Counted from the first letter of the stretch, positions 21,831 to 36,404 are shown. The stretch: 64,000 nt of DNA from Paralichthys olivaceus (GCF_024713975.1 NC_091096.1:7636001-7700000), one strand, 5' to 3'. Program-made: numbers and translations. Notes: a model not told the origin generated them from the letters alone.

Positions 21831-24610
21831 CATTCTGGTTGTCAAAGTTTGAACTACCTGCAAGTATCTGAGTAATTTCAATGACAAAACATGTAAATCG
21901 TGATTATGTTGGTTATCGTGTTATGAATGTATAAATGTCACATCCCTCATTGCACATGTTCTGCAGATCTCCACCCTCTAAATGAAGAGGGTCTTCCTTC
22001 ATGTGTCTGTATCTGTCCACAGAGTCCGGGTTTTACTCCACAGGGAGGTTGTTTTAACAAACCAAAAGGCCTGTGGCAAACCCTAATCTGAGAAATACAT
22101 CAGTGGTGTTAAAGCGAAACAGATGCAGTGTTGTGAGGGAACTAATCCAGAGGTATTCCTGCACGTAGTGACAAATACAGTGCAGTGTGCCACACATCTG
22201 TACTTGTATATCTAGTTCTTGTCCCTTATGTAATTTTCTCTCTTGTTCGTAGAAACTGAGTTAAACTCGTGCCAGCTACCACAGAAGAAAAAGTAAAGAG
22301 CGTTTTCCACCAATTGACAGCACTTTGAGGTTACAGGGGTCTACAGAGCCAACAAAACCTTTCCATGACACAATGCAGAAATTCCAGGAATTAAAGCCCT
22401 GGAAGAAATAGTGTGTTTGGGACGTAGATTTCTCTTTGCGCAGCAAAACAAAACATACAAAACAAACATACACACAGAAGGACCCACACTCAGCTATGCA
22501 ATTGTCTATCTACAGAACATAAGCTTGGGTGGTATTCACAGGATAATTGATTCTCTCGGCAGTGCCAGTGGTCATTACTCTGAGTTTACAGTGCAATCAC
22601 ACTGCAGGTTATCTGACTTCAACAAACAAATCCAGGAAAAGCACATTCATGAGAAGCCTAATCTTTCAAATCTACTTACAGCATATTCTGCATGTCTTTG
22701 GAACCAGACGCACTCACAGAGGAGAGCACAACAGGGTGCTGAAAATATATTGTAATAAGCTGTGTATGCACAGAGTGGCACATACACACAACAACACATA
22801 GCAAAACAGCCAAGGATGTTAAGTAATGTTAAGGACACTAGTGTTACATACAGTCAATGTTTGAATATATAAATATATATTATTTTATCAAGACTATGTA
22901 CATGCCTGTAATCTCAAAGGGCTTCTCCCTGTTCTGTGTTTAAATAAATGCCAGAATTTGGCAACAGAGAAACAACAAGTGCATTTCCCAAGAACACAGG
23001 GTCAGTCTGACGGGATGACGTCAGGCATCAGGGCTTAAGGTCTCAGGGTGCAACAGTTGTAAACTAGACGAGGGGGGGAACTGTGTTTTTTTTTCCTGCA
23101 GCTCCGGATTTATTCAAGACTCAGTTCTTCGTCATGTTATTCAAAACGTACAACCTCCTCCTGCTTTCACAACAAGTCCAAGGTGATTGATCACATCTAA
23201 TGCAGCTGAACTTTGGTTCAGGGTCAACACAACATGCAGAGGAGCTCCTGACACAGGTCTGCCCCGCCCACTGCTGACATCATCAGTACAGAGAAGCCCC
23301 ACCCACCTGAGTGGAGCTGGTTCCTTTAAACCTATTTGCAAACAAATTTTTAAAAAGCACAGAAATAATATGGAACAGTAACATTTTAGTGACTCACACT
23401 CTTCTACTATTTTTATTTTATTTTTTTTTAAATTAGACTCACCAAAAAGGGAAGTTGCTTATCAGCACAAAAAAAATCTGTTAAATAATAATAATAATAA
23501 TGTGAAACACTAACAACCAGATGGCAAAAGATTTCTTAAACAATCAACAGGTGAAGTTCTGCACAGCAGCTCTATGCTCCCACGTGTGGTTGGGGGGTGT
23601 ATTGCAACAATACTAATGTGGGAATCTTTTTCTCATTGGCTCTTGGCAGTGTCCTCAGTAATGCACCTAAAGGTTGTTGAGTCTTAATCAGTCTGCAGGA
23701 CAGACAGAGCAGAGTTTCTACAGCTCTGCATGGGTCCAGAATACATTTCTATTAAACTTTTTTTAAGATGTTTCAAAGTTCAGTTGTGTGATCAAATGTA
23801 AAAATGAAAATTTGTGATGAAATCAAATCAATAGAGTAAATAAAATAATTTAGAGATACATATCTCAACGTGTGCTTCTTTTCTTAATTCAACAGTGGAA
23901 GTGTAACTTTTCACACCAGTCTTTAAACTGAATATTTTTTGATTTATAATGAATTTATTCGACATGGAATAAACCAATCATATGTTTCAATTAGATACAA
24001 GACACAGTTCAGTCATCAAAATGTACATTTCAATATGATTTTTCTTTATACTAATTTTAACAGCAAAGAGTGCACTTCAGATTTTGAGATTGCCTATTGG
24101 TTAACTTAATAGTAATAATAAACCATTGTTGTTGAACGTTTGTAGTGAGTTTTAATGAACTTCTGTGTTACACAATATATCCAAGGCCTCTCCTGCACCA
24201 GGCTGAACAGCTGATGAGGGTGAAGTGAAGTGAAGGGGAGGGACTGAACCCTGCAGGAAGCTTGAAGGCAGAGCCTCATTTCAATGAAGTCACTGGTGTC
24301 TGTTGTCTGCTTTTATCTCTCTGTGCTGGTGAGTGAACTCCTGTCTTGCACATCTTTGAGTCTCTGATAGCAAATCACCACTGACACGTCGCAGACCACA
24401 GCAGCAGCAGCAGGCAGAAGAGGCTCTATGGCACGCAGACATTTCTTTAAAGTTTGTCTTCTGAGATAAGTTGCAAGGTGTTTTTTTTTTATCTGACAAT
24501 GTCACTCAGGCAAATGTCAAGTTCAAATGAGTTTCAAGCTTTAGACTGGAAATACTGGCGTTAGGAAAAGTTGTTTCACTCGTCCTGAACTGCGTCTAAA
24601 GGGCAGAACA

Positions 24611-26416
24611 ATGAATAATCAGTCGATGACCGGGAGGACCATGGTGCCGACCATTCCGTCTATTATGTTTATTTTCGGGGTGGTTGGGAATGTCATCGCC
24701 ATCGTGGTTCTCTGTAAAACTCGCAAAGAGCAGAAGGAAACCACGTTTTACACGCTGGTGTGTGGACTGGCCGTCACGGACCTGCTGGGCACAATGCTGG
24801 CCAGTCCGGTCACCATCGCCATCTATGTGAAAGGATCATGGCCCGGTGACGACCCGCTGTGCCAGTACTTTGGATTCACGATGCTTTTCTTCTCTCTGGC
24901 GGGACTCAGCATCATCTGTGCCATGTCGGTGGAGAGATACATCGCTATAAACCATGCATACTTCTACAATGATTATGTGGACCAGAAGTTGGCGGGTTTA
25001 ACTCTGCTAACGATCTACATCTCCAACGCGCTTTTCTGCGCTCTGCCGATTATGGGCTTTGGACAGGTGAAGAAACAATACCCGCAAACCTGGTGTTTTC
25101 TGGAGTGGAGGAGCAACAAGACCAGCGATGCAGCCTACTCCTACATGTATGCAGGTTTCAGCTCGCTTCTGATTCTCGCCACTGTTATTTGTAACGTGCT
25201 GGTGTGTGTGGCTTTGATGAGGATGCATCGGCGCTTCGTGCGCAGGATGTCGCTGGGAACCGACGTGGGGCGAAACGTGGATCCGCGGAGGAGAGGACGC
25301 AGCTTTGGGCGTCTGGCCGGTGCAGAGATTCAGATGGTCATTCTGCTTATAGGCACATCGGCAGTGGTGCTCATCTGCTCCATCCCCCTTGTTGTAAGTT
25401 CTTTTTCCTCCACTCACTGTGTTAATTCTAACCATTACGCACGTTTTACGCATGACTCTTTTACGTACAAAATTATTTTTTAGAACTATTTCAACAAGCA
25501 ATTTTACCCATATCTGTGTGGGCGATTAGAAAATAAAGTTAAATTAGAATTGTTTTGCTTTAAATAACAATTTCCCCCTTATAAGCCATTACTCTCCTCT
25601 TTTCCTCTATCCACTGTGCACGTTTTACGCACAGCTGTCTTCGCAAAATTTAACATGGAACAATCTGTTCATGGAGTTTTATAAAAATTCAAGTGGTAGG
25701 GAGGAAAGTTCAAACATATTCTTATTAAATTTCTCCTTTCTTACTCTTGGTGACTCTTCTTCTTGGCTACTCACTTTTCCACTCTTCTTTATAAATACAC
25801 GTGCACATCCAAACTTGTGCACTTGCAAACATTTTAAAACATGCATCCATTTACTCAGCAACTATTCTTGCTTTCCTTGCAGGCACAGGTGTTTTTAAAC
25901 CAGCTCTACAAAACTCCAGTTGAGCTGATCTTGGAGAAAAACCCAGATCTAAGAGCGATACGCTTCGCCTCCTTCAACCCTATTCTGGACCCCTGGATCT
26001 ACATCCTGCTGCGCAAGGCTGTTCTCCTCAAACTCATTGAGAAAATCAAGTGTCTGTTTTGCAAAATGGGAGCAAGGGGGCAACAGAGACAGGGAAACTT
26101 CCACTGTATAGATGCTCATCAGCTCTCCTCGGTCATCTCCAACCGAGACTCTATGCCAGATGTCAACAGCACCTCCCACACCTTCCTCTACTTGCCAGAG
26201 GGATGTGAGGTGTACCCTGGAAGCTGTCGTAAAGCAGACAGACTCTCTGGCTCACGAACTTCCTCGGTCAGAAACTCACAAGCTTCTTTATCGTCTGAGC
26301 AGGGCAGTATTGGAGCTCAGAGCAGAAAAGGCACAGATGTAATCAGGGACCGTCCAAAAGATCCTGCAATCCAGATGTCACTGAACACAGAGACAGCAGA
26401 AGAGAAATGCATCTGA
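24611..26416 (+). CDS. ptger4: Prostaglandin E2 receptor EP4, 2 coding exons
   Basis: Class A GPCR of the plasma membrane that binds PGE2 and, in the known family, couples to Gs and raises cAMP. Exons 24611-25393 and 25883-26416 join in phase 0 to 438 aa (human EP4: 488 aa). The intron falls in TM6 after CSIPLV, the position conserved in prostanoid receptors. Features: N-glycosylation sequons at N3 and N169; TM1 core FIFGVVGNV; disulfide cysteines C84 and C162 (in QTWCF); TM3 end SVERYIAI instead of DRY; TM7 IRFASFNPILDPWIYILL, where R288 is the ligand-carboxylate arginine of the family and DPWIY replaces NPxxY. The third loop is Arg-rich (RRRGRSFGRL). The C-tail is Ser/Thr-rich and ends EEKCI, close to SEKCI in human EP4, but is shorter. 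Teleosts carry several ptger4 paralogues (a, b, c). I cannot tell which this is. A non-coding first exon upstream is likely but not located. Confidence 0.98.
25394..25882 (+). other. ptger4 intron
   Basis: 489-bp intron with donor GTAAGT and acceptor CTTTCCTTGCAG. It contains nothing else; small open frames here are random. Confidence 0.9.
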
Positions 26417-27322
26417 ACTAACTGAATCAGGAGAAAGTTCTCAGATCGCTCAAAGGTAGATCATCTACTGAATTACTTCTCAGTAAGTGAACTTTGAAAA
26501 TCCTAAAAAATGGGGTTGGCACATAAAAAATAATGAATGACTCCACGCATGAAGTTGGACACATGCAGCGAGGAAGAGACGGATAAACTTGAAGTGCTAT
26601 GAGCTTTGTCATCTTGTTTCTGCACCCAGCTACCTCAGAGATGCCTATCTGTGACTGTGGGAACAGATTTTGTCATTTTGCCCAAAACAGCAGTTATCAA
26701 AGCAGAGATGACCCACTTCTCCATGGCTCAAGTATCAGTGGGTGAAAAGCTATCCCTTCTAATTTCAGCTACTTTGTTCAATCGTTGTGGAAACCATTAC
26801 AGTAAAGTGGATGGAGCCAGTAATTTCGAATAATTGAGTCACAAGCTTGTGGTCGATATGGTAAATGAAAACAGTGCTGAACGTGATCCTTATGAGTAAT
26901 CACTGGCACATGTGCTGCCATTGTAAGGGTCAGGTTGTTTAACAAACTCCATTGTACAGTGCTTTTTGAAGGAGGTATTGTGTTAGTTCTATGACTAATG
27001 TACAGTGCAGTATTATTATGTGGTGAAAACCAGTGTTTTTGTTCCTCTTTCCTGGAATACACACAAATATGTCATCTCAAATTAAGAAAACATTGTTTTC
27101 CATCATACAGTGGAGGCACAACGATTCCTGTGCCATAATTATTAACACCAAACCAATTTAAATCTGACTGATGGTTGTGTTGGACATTTTTTCCACGGCT
27201 ACAGAAAATATGGTGTAAGTCGGTGGACAGATGTTGGTTGGTGCGGAGCATTTTTCGGCCCAGCTGTCAGTTTCAGAAGAACAATGTTCTAAATGATCGA
27301 TGTTGTGTCAATTATTGTCTGT

Positions 27323-27328
27323 AATAAA
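27323..27328 (+). terminator. Candidate ptger4 polyadenylation signal
   Basis: AATAAA in GTCTGTAATAAAACTATTC, about 0.9 kb after the ptger4 stop. It is the first canonical plus-strand signal downstream of the gene. Alternative, later sites cannot be excluded. Confidence 0.5.
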
Positions 27329-28719
27329 ACTATTCTTCTCTAAGAGAAGGTTCTAGTTAATAAATCACAACTCTACAGATGTATTTCTCCACATTTATTA
27401 AATTCAATGTCATTTAACCTTTGTCATGTCTGGAAATCAGAAGTCAAATATTTGGATGTTGTGTTTTAGTTACTTCTCCAACCAACAGTTATTCTGCCAG
27501 TGACTGTTTCACATAATTGGGTAATTCTTTGAAAATCTTGAAAATGACCCATCGCATGCACCTTCCAGGAACACGAGGCAAAGTCTGAGCTGTGAACTCT
27601 GTTTTTTCCAACAGAAGTCAGTGCAGAAGCCACAAATGTTAAGTTTCCAATGATATAAAACAGAGGAAATCACAAATAACTCAAATAGTTTGCGTCAACA
27701 CCCGCAAATGTTCGGTACTTTGTTTGAAAAGTAACAGAACAGTTGCTATGTTCAGCTCTAGTATCCATGAAATCCCTTTCTGTGCAAAGCTGCATTTTTA
27801 ACATAGGCAATGTTCCCTCTTTTAATGTGCTATAATGTCAGTCAATTGACACCGTCTGCTCCCGTCTCACCAACATATAATAGAATGAACTTTTGAACTC
27901 GTGTTCGTCTGAGCTTTTCCACTCAAATGAGCTTTATGTCTGCAGTTTCAGCAGCTTTGAAAAACGCTCGCCGCCTCCTTTTCCATTTTTTTAAATTGAC
28001 TCCAGATTGTTGCCTAATGTCGTGGATTATGTTCTGCCATTCTCGTCTCTTATGTTACCATTGATTATATATTGATATACATGTTTATATAAATGCTGAG
28101 TAAAACGACCCTCTGGTATTTCACAGTACATTAATATTTTGTTAAAAGCAGAGTTTGACAATTAGGTTTAATAACACACTTTGTAAAATAATGTTTATGC
28201 TGTAGTTGAGAACGAAGTCTACATTTACAGTAGTTCAGCATGTTTTTTTATTTGTGTGTCAAAACAGGAATACAATGCGTAAAATGCCACTGTATGTTAA
28301 CACATTACAATTACACAGCATACGTGAGCTTTGACATATCGTCATATGTTGTCAACATAAAGCGGATGTTGCAAGTATGATCAAGTTTCTCATACTTGCT
28401 TTTTCCTGGGTAGGTTTGGTGAAATCATCCCATGACCCCCATTAGTGCACACAAACTGCCCTGAGAAGAGCCGGCTACCGCTTTTCCAAAGTCTACAGAC
28501 AAACAAACACAACCATAACACTCGAAATGAAGAATCTTGAAAGCTTAGAAAAAAGCCTCTGGATCTTGGTAATGTGTCAAATGGCTAACGCTAGACACAT
28601 AGAGGACAAGAGAAAAAGAGCATGTTAGTCTAATGGAAAAAAAAAAAGGAAAACATGATCTCAGGAAGTAGACCTGGCTGAGAGAGTTTCTCCCCCTGAA
28701 ACAATAAACACAATCTGAG

Positions 28720-29060
28720 GCTTAGATTCATTGCAATTAAGCTTAAACAAGCAATGCAGTGGCTAAAGTAAACATACTGCAGAGACGCCTAAGACAGAGT
28801 GGCAGAGCAGCCTCCAGACTCTGGGAACGACACACATTAATCGAATTAAACTGTGAAAAATGGGATTGTACAACAGCGAGATGCTACAACAAGCCTCCCA
28901 CTTCTCCGCAATTTGATCCTCTTTGCTCTCCCTCACCTAATTAAATGTATAAATGGACAAGCAATGAGGCTGATGTTTACCATCTGTGTGAACAGGTGTA
29001 CATTCACACCCCATACAAATGAGCTGCATGGAATATCCTCACTGACCTCAGGCAGGTTCC
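28720..29060. promoter_or_regulatory. Candidate conserved non-coding block 3' of ptger4
   Basis: A high-complexity stretch with homeodomain-like cores (TTGCAATTAAGC, CACATTAATCGAATTAAACT, CTCACCTAATTAAATG), a CAGGTG E-box in GTGTGAACAGGTGTAC, and no repeat or sustained coding frame. It stands out from the AT-rich surroundings. Enhancer status is inferred from texture only. Confidence 0.25.
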
Positions 29061-30830
29061 AGCTTCTCCTCTAAATGTCTCGCTCTTACTCACTGTCCAA
29101 GAGGATAGATTGTTGGACGTATTCAGGTGGGAAGTGGTAAGATCCTAAGTGGATAAGTGATATACAACTAGGCACCAATGTTATTACAAACCTGTGGGGC
29201 TGCTTTATATCAGCGGGGTCGTTCAGTGATGCACTGCACTCTGTCACTTCCGTGCCCATTGATACACAGCAGAGAACACCTGCTGCTCCACATCGTCTGC
29301 CGTCACCCTCCAGTGAAAAGGACACTAAACAATCTCAGTCTAAAAACGTGGCAGAGCTGAAGTAGAACAGATTCAGAAAGTGATAATGAGAGACAAGAGC
29401 CTGGGCTTCTCTGCATGAGGAAAAAAAAATAGGTATGAAATGGAAATTGCAGTTTCCCTTAAATTAGTGAGAAAAGCAGTCTGTTTTCTTGTTGTGATTC
29501 ATAAATATAAATATATATGTACACTAGGTCCAGAGAAGTTGATAAATACAAAACTACACAAGGATACAAGGATTATTTAATCTAAATTACAAAATAAACA
29601 CTTTGCTTCTAATGGTATCTGGCCATGTGAATGGTTTGAGATTTGAGAAATTGTTTTAATGTTGTTCTTATATGTCTAAAACAATATATTCAAATAAAAT
29701 TCAAAACAATGGAAATACTATACCTTATATATATATATATGGAGAGAGAGAGTTATTTACAGTTTTCTATTTAATTTGGATTTTATATGAAGTATTTCAG
29801 GTATAATTTCTTTTTGAAGCTATGTTTTTGTAAATGTAAATTTAACCTTGATTTAACCAGGTAAGTCTCACTGAGATCAGACAGATTCTCTGCAAAGAGT
29901 CAAATTCTCAGACAAAACAAACCAAACACAAACATAATAAAAGATGACAGGACATTGGGTTAAAATCGCAGCTTCATTTATGCTGGTACTTTGTGAGCAG
30001 CTCAAGGGAAGGAATAGCTCACCCTCCTGACTCTGTTAAATCCCACACAAATATACAGTATGTAGAGCCACTTCATTCAAAGCCTTTAAAGCAGAATCAT
30101 GAACACCAAGTTCCCATGAAAGCAGCAACTAATTGGTTACTTTGATCTCCATTGTTATATAATACTCATGCAAACAGGAAAAACTTAGCCACATGACACG
30201 ACCTATTAACAAGCCACAGAAACACAGACATCTAGATTTTTACAAGGATTTTTTTTACACCTTTTAAAGTATTTGCAGATCAATTTTTCCTTTAAATGAG
30301 ACGTGAAAAAGTTTCCAGCTAAATAAAAACCTTATTGTGCTCAGAGCTATGAGTGGAAGGAAATACAATATTTACATATCTGATTATGGGTTTTTTCCTG
30401 GGACGAGTTGAAAGCCGACAGACAAACGTTCAAAAGCAATGAAACCATTATAGCGTCTGTTAATGGTGCCGATATGTGTGTGTCTCACTGCATGTGTGTG
30501 TGTGGGCGTATACACGAGGGTCACATTTTTCATATTTTCCAAATGTTTCCACAATGCACAGTGGGTCATTTCAGTGGGTTTCTCAGTAAGAAATATCCAT
30601 AAATTTCCAATTCCTATCACACACAGACCTCCCAGGAAAATTCATTTTACTTGCACAATCTAAATGTTGCTGAGGAAATTGACTGCTTAGCGTCCAGATG
30701 AAAGATTAACAGCCAGAGTCATCCGTCATTATGTGCTGTGCACATCACACACTCTGGGTTCAAATCAAACCAGTGACATCATTTGTATGTCTTCGTGTTA
30801 GAAATTACAATTGACAAAAAGCAAAAAGAA

Positions 30831-30944
<114 letters not shown>

Positions 30945-33892
30945 GAAGATAAAACACATGCATCAGGTTTGGTGCTGCAAGAAAACGCAATGACCACCTA
31001 CAACCATCTGCAGTCGCTGAAGCTGAAAACACACTTACACTGCACCTGATCAGCTATTGTGAGCTGATACAGTGGACAGTACCATCAGGAGTTAGAATAA
31101 ATAAATAAATAATAGAGTTGCTGATATCAGCACACACTTCACCCTGTTCAAGACTGCGAAACTCTAGAAAACTATAAATAAGTAGCTGTGCATTGTTTTT
31201 TACATGTACCTTTGGCAGAACAACTCGTCTTTTCTTTTATTTAACCACAAAAAAACTTTTTGGAATAACTCGGAATAACCCGAATCGATATCGTTCCAGT
31301 TGCACAGGAACAATGTTTATATTAGCCAGGTTTCCATGTTAGCAGAAGAAGTTCATAACAACACATAACGCTGCATTTCATGCATACTAACACTGTAGTC
31401 AAAGGTCCACAGACAGTAATTGGACTATACTATGTCTGAGACACATTAAGAAGTGCTAATAGTTGCAACTTCTGACTCAGAGTTCGGAAAATTTAAATTC
31501 CAAGGTTTAATGGAACGCTGCTTTTAACACTTAGGCTCTAATGGACTCATTACTGCCCCCTGATGCTGGGCTGATTTTAGTTTGGTGAAAACTGCCACAT
31601 AAAGGAACAATGGTAGCATGTAAACCAACAAATACATGTAGTTAGTTAGAGATATGCTGACACTTTGTTGTGATCTAGCTAGATAAGCAATGCGTTCCCC
31701 ACACTCTTGCACTTGTGAACGATTAATAGCAACACCCCACAAACTATTTAATGCCAGTGAGAAACCCTGAGTTTGACCTCAACATAAACTTCTTACTGCT
31801 GTCGACCACTTAGCGAGACGTTTGGCTGACTGCCGTGTAACATCCTCAGCGTGATGAAACTATTCATGAAGTCAGTCTTACATTTGTGCGTGTGGTCAGT
31901 CATACTTGACTAATGTATGTAAATTTAGGAACGGCAGTTTCATGACCTTTGAAACAAGCCACAACTCAAGTGAACACGTATACATGTGTGTCTAAGTGCT
32001 TTCCACCACTCAAACAAATCGACCACACCACCGTTCCATAAATACATAGTACTAAGAGCAGGACCATAACTAATACAAAGAGTCATGTCCTTTGAATGTA
32101 CATTGTTGTGTTTACATTTTGATAATTGTATTTAGTTAAACATGCCAGGACTTTTATTGGCTGATACCAGCATATTTTAAACTTGGTTTGGGTTATTCAG
32201 ACCATCAAGTGGAGAAACTTTGTGTCACACATAAAACACAGACAAAAAGAAAAAGGAAAAGAAATATGATTACCATAAAAACTGAATTAAATAGGCCTGG
32301 AAATTAAATCAAATGACAGTACTGATGTTTTTACAGGTCTCTGTAGTTGTGGGTCGTGGGTTGCATCAATATTTCTAAAATCTCTGGTTAAAACAAATGG
32401 GAGAGAGGGCCAACACATACGCCATATCACAGAGTGAGTCCAAAAGTTATTGTACCTCTTATAAACTAAAGCATCGAGTGAAGCATTTTGAATAATATCT
32501 CCATAATCCAGTGCTCATTAGATTGGTCACAGAAATAACTCAACAAGAAAAGCTGTTTTTGTAAGTATAGCATAACTAATGATGCAGCACAAATATGTGA
32601 AAAAACTCAATTTCTATAGAAAAACATTAACTTTATTAATCCCATCAGAAAGACACATCACTTTACTGTTGTTTGTATTTTATTTGAGCAGAAACAGTGA
32701 TAGTTAATACTTCAACCGCACAGAGGTTCTCCAACAGAGTCACATGTCCACACGCACTGGAAGCCAACAGCTGCCGTCTCTGCCAACTCTGCTCCTTACT
32801 CAGTGATTCTTGGAGCTCCCAGCACCTTTTTTTTTTTTTTTCTTTACAGCCGCTGAGTCTAAGTATGTTTCTCCTTCAATTCTCAAATAATCATTATCCC
32901 CTGCATCACCTATTACAAGCTGACTAACATTTCCCCTCCTTGTTTATCCGCACCATTAATCATTTATTTCAAAAACAGGTTAATTTGACCGCTGAGCTTC
33001 TCCAGATGCCGGAGGCCGAGCTTCTCCTCGTTCGCCCGGGTGTCTTATTACCGTGTCTCGCTCTGAGGTTTCTCAAAATTCGGTGGTCAGAAACAATGTT
33101 GGTGGGTTAAACATTGCTTGTTTCCTGATTTATTTTAAGATTTCAGCACTTCATAACTCAAACCAAGATGCTCTGGTTGCCAACATTAGCATTGACTGAT
33201 GTATAGAGCCAATTCATAAACCACATAGGACATGAGTAGGAAAGCAAATGACTTATCAAAGGGTCTTTGGAAGTATATACGACTAAAATAACCTGATTAA
33301 TAACGAAAAACATAATAATCGGGTCAAAAATGGACCCAGTTTTGGTCAATATAGCTTAGTCATGATACTGGGTTTACTTTACCCTGTAATGATTATCTGT
33401 TTTTACTCTGCAAGTTTTATTTTTCATATGACAAATGTTAAATGCAACAAGTTCTTTAATCTCGTACCTGTTACAAATGTTCAATGTAAAATAAAGATTT
33501 AAAACACTTAAGAACACTCATACGTACTTTGAGGTAAGTTGACACATTGCTTGATTTGGAGCTCGCACATGCACACTCAGCATGTCGACTGCTGCCTCTG
33601 CAAAGATCAATCTTATGTCAGGTATTTGAAAATTGCCTCCATCTTGTTAGTTGTTCCTCGGAACCAGTGGCTTACATGGGAATGCGTCTGGTGAAAGTTA
33701 GTGGAGGAGGCCACAGAGACGGATCAACGGCAACAAACCATACATCAGGTGAAACATGTCAACCTAATATAGTTTATGAAATCATTGACGTCAAAGGCAA
33801 AGAAATTAGTGGGAAAAGTATGTTTCTGTGTATTTAATGAACAAACAATTCTCAAAACAGTGACTATTACGCATGCTGTTAATCATATTAAA

Positions 33893-33898
<6 letters not shown>

Positions 33899-33948
<50 letters not shown>
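33899..33948. repeat. (GT)25 microsatellite
   Basis: 50 uninterrupted bases of GT. Overlapping cysteine/valine open frames are artefacts of it. Confidence 0.97.
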
Positions 33949-33950
<2 letters not shown>

Positions 33951-36404
33951 AAAACATATTGTCGTGCAGCTCATTTTTCATCCTCCACTTGTGATTCTGG
34001 AGTTCAGCTCCTACCAAAGGTAATGAGGCGCCTCCCTCACTTCGCCCTGACCGGTGCCAGTAATTGTCGGCAGTGTGGATCAACATGAATGTAAGTGTTT
34101 TACCAGCGACTGGGAACAAGTGCGCTGACTTGCACACAAACTATATCAGATGACGCCTCCCGAGTGCACTTTCAGCAGGCATATATTCTTGATCTCTTTC
34201 TGTTGCACTCTGTCTACTTTGCACCCACCACCTCTTACAGTATTTTCCAAACAATATACCTACAGGGGAAAATCGAAGCCAGACCTGATGGCTCTCCAGT
34301 GTCCGAAATGGACGTCACCTCTTTTGTTACCTGCCTTTATTCATCACTGTATACTGTGCTACTGTACAAATGTGGATAGGACATCTTGCTATCTTGCATT
34401 AAGCTGCTGATCAATTACTGTTGAGGCGCAAATATTGAACTGCATTTAATAATCATAAATTAAAATAAATATAATTTGTTAAGTTTCTACAGATGCTGTG
34501 TTTATTTCACAGATTCTCTATCTTAAGTGTGCTTTCCAGGCATTAAAGGGTGTGTGCTGTGTTGTGTTATCCACTTATTTGGTTAAGAAAGACCATATGT
34601 TTGACTTAACTTATGGAAAAGTGTCTCATGAATTTGCAGAGTGGTCTTTTTTCTATCATACCACTTTTCCCAACACTAACCACTGGAGGCCATAGTCAGG
34701 ACAGCTACGGCCTAATGTATTCTCTTAAGGAAAAACAAAACTCCAAATCCCAGTCATGTTTAGTTCAAGGACACTTCTCCTCAGTCTCTGAAACCATTTG
34801 CACCATAAAAATGTGAAACACAACGGGGGCGTCTTTCTTTAAGGAAGTAATCTGCTTTAAGTGCACATATCGTTTTCAATTTAATTATAAACTATAAAAC
34901 AAGAGAAAACTCTTTCCGAAGGTTGCAGGTGGTGATGAAAGGTTCTGAAGCTCATTTACTTTCTGCGAAGCTTCAAAGGACATAATAAGGTTTTATACTG
35001 GGTTGAACCCAGCTGCTGACAGGCTCACATTCTTTTTATTTTGCCTGGTCAAGTCATGAACTTTGCATCACAACTTTTTTCTATGCACTAAACAGGAATA
35101 TAATGTTGTGATGTGATTCTTTAATGTTTGGATTCAGGGCTGTTTTCAGAAACAAGATGTGTTTCTATTTTCCATGAGAGGGAAGTAGTTGCTTTAGAGA
35201 AAAATTGTATTAACCAGAATTGGAAGAGAAGGTTGAAAGATAATTTCAGTTTATTTCAAACTGGTGTATTTCATATAAAGATGGCTACTGGCTGAGTTAT
35301 AAGAGTTTCAGTGGAACTGAGGACTCTTACAAAACAAAACAATGCATATTGGGCAAGTTACAGCACGAAATCATCCTACAGCTTTCCAAATAAACAAGAA
35401 TCTTAAATGAATCATTTCGAACACTTGTCTCCAAGTCTGACTGAAAGTACACCCAGGAAGTGTTTACTAACGGCTGTTCCAACTGGCTACTTTCTGTGTT
35501 TACTTTTGGTTTGAGTCAAAGACAAGTTGTTGAAAGTCACGTAAAAATTCATGTTTATTTGGAAAGCTGGCGCTGCTCGCCCTGATATACCTTGTTTTGT
35601 GCAAGTAGCCTTGTTGCTCTGAATCTCAACACGAGAGGTGGTGAGAGCAAAGTTAGCACGGCTCAAAGATCCACTAAATCCACGTTTATGGAAATAGACC
35701 AGGTCGGAAAAAAAATAAATCCTAAATGTTAACAACTGCAAACGCAACTTAAACCCAACAGTAAAATTCAAAGCACAGAATTGGAGGCCAAACTTTCTCC
35801 CCGTTGATTTGCAGACCTTCTGATTAAAGAACCAACACCAGGCTCACTTTTTGTGAGAAACCTGTGAGTAGTGTAACTTAATATAAGAAAAGTTTATAAA
35901 AACAAAGCAATCGTACTTTTTCAAAGACGACCAAAAAGCTTTCACAGGCTCTGTACAACACCACAGGTGTGTTTGATTTCTCTCGCCCGCCAGGACCTCA
36001 TGTCAAGTTATTCGCTGAATCTACACAAAGCTCCACGGACCAATAAGAACAACTACGGTGTAAGGTCATGGAAGATGACGACATTTATTTCAAATGAACC
36101 CCCATAGACCATCATGGTATAATGTGGACGTGGAAACATTGAGTGAGTAGCTTTATGCAGACAAAGAGAAAATGATTGGGCCTGATAGCTGAAGGGTGAC
36201 TGGAGTTGGACAGCTTTTTGAGAGCAAAGTGATCTACTGGGGTACTGCAGTATTATGAGCTCTTTGAGATTCGTATGAGTTTGCTCATTAAAAGCTTTTT
36301 ACGTAAGCAATTCTAGTCTGGATCTGACAGGAGCCAATGCAGAGAAACCAGTATGGGACAAATATTCTCTTTTTCCAGTCCTTGTCTTCCAGAAAGGTTC
36401 AAAA

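Larger units (their letters stand above)
13160..24200. other. Gene-free region between mrps27 and ptger4
   Basis: About 11 kb without a supportable exon. It contains family A copies (17.2 and 21.7 kb), a family C copy (16.6 kb), a tRNA-headed SINE (18.3 kb), a family B copy (19.2 kb) and one possible conserved block (16.2-16.4 kb). The remainder is AT-rich unique-looking sequence with short random open frames. Because ptger4 is the developmentally regulated gene here, enhancers in this interval would most plausibly belong to it (inference). Confidence 0.6.

Noticed and set aside
22411..22838. Overlapping 63- to 114-codon open frames upstream of ptger4
   Set aside because: Frames overlap on both strands with no motif, codon bias or splice context.
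25007..25501. 164-codon minus-strand open frame
   Set aside because: It is antisense to the conserved ptger4 exon 1 and shows no family motif. Its length reflects the GC-rich codon use of the real gene.
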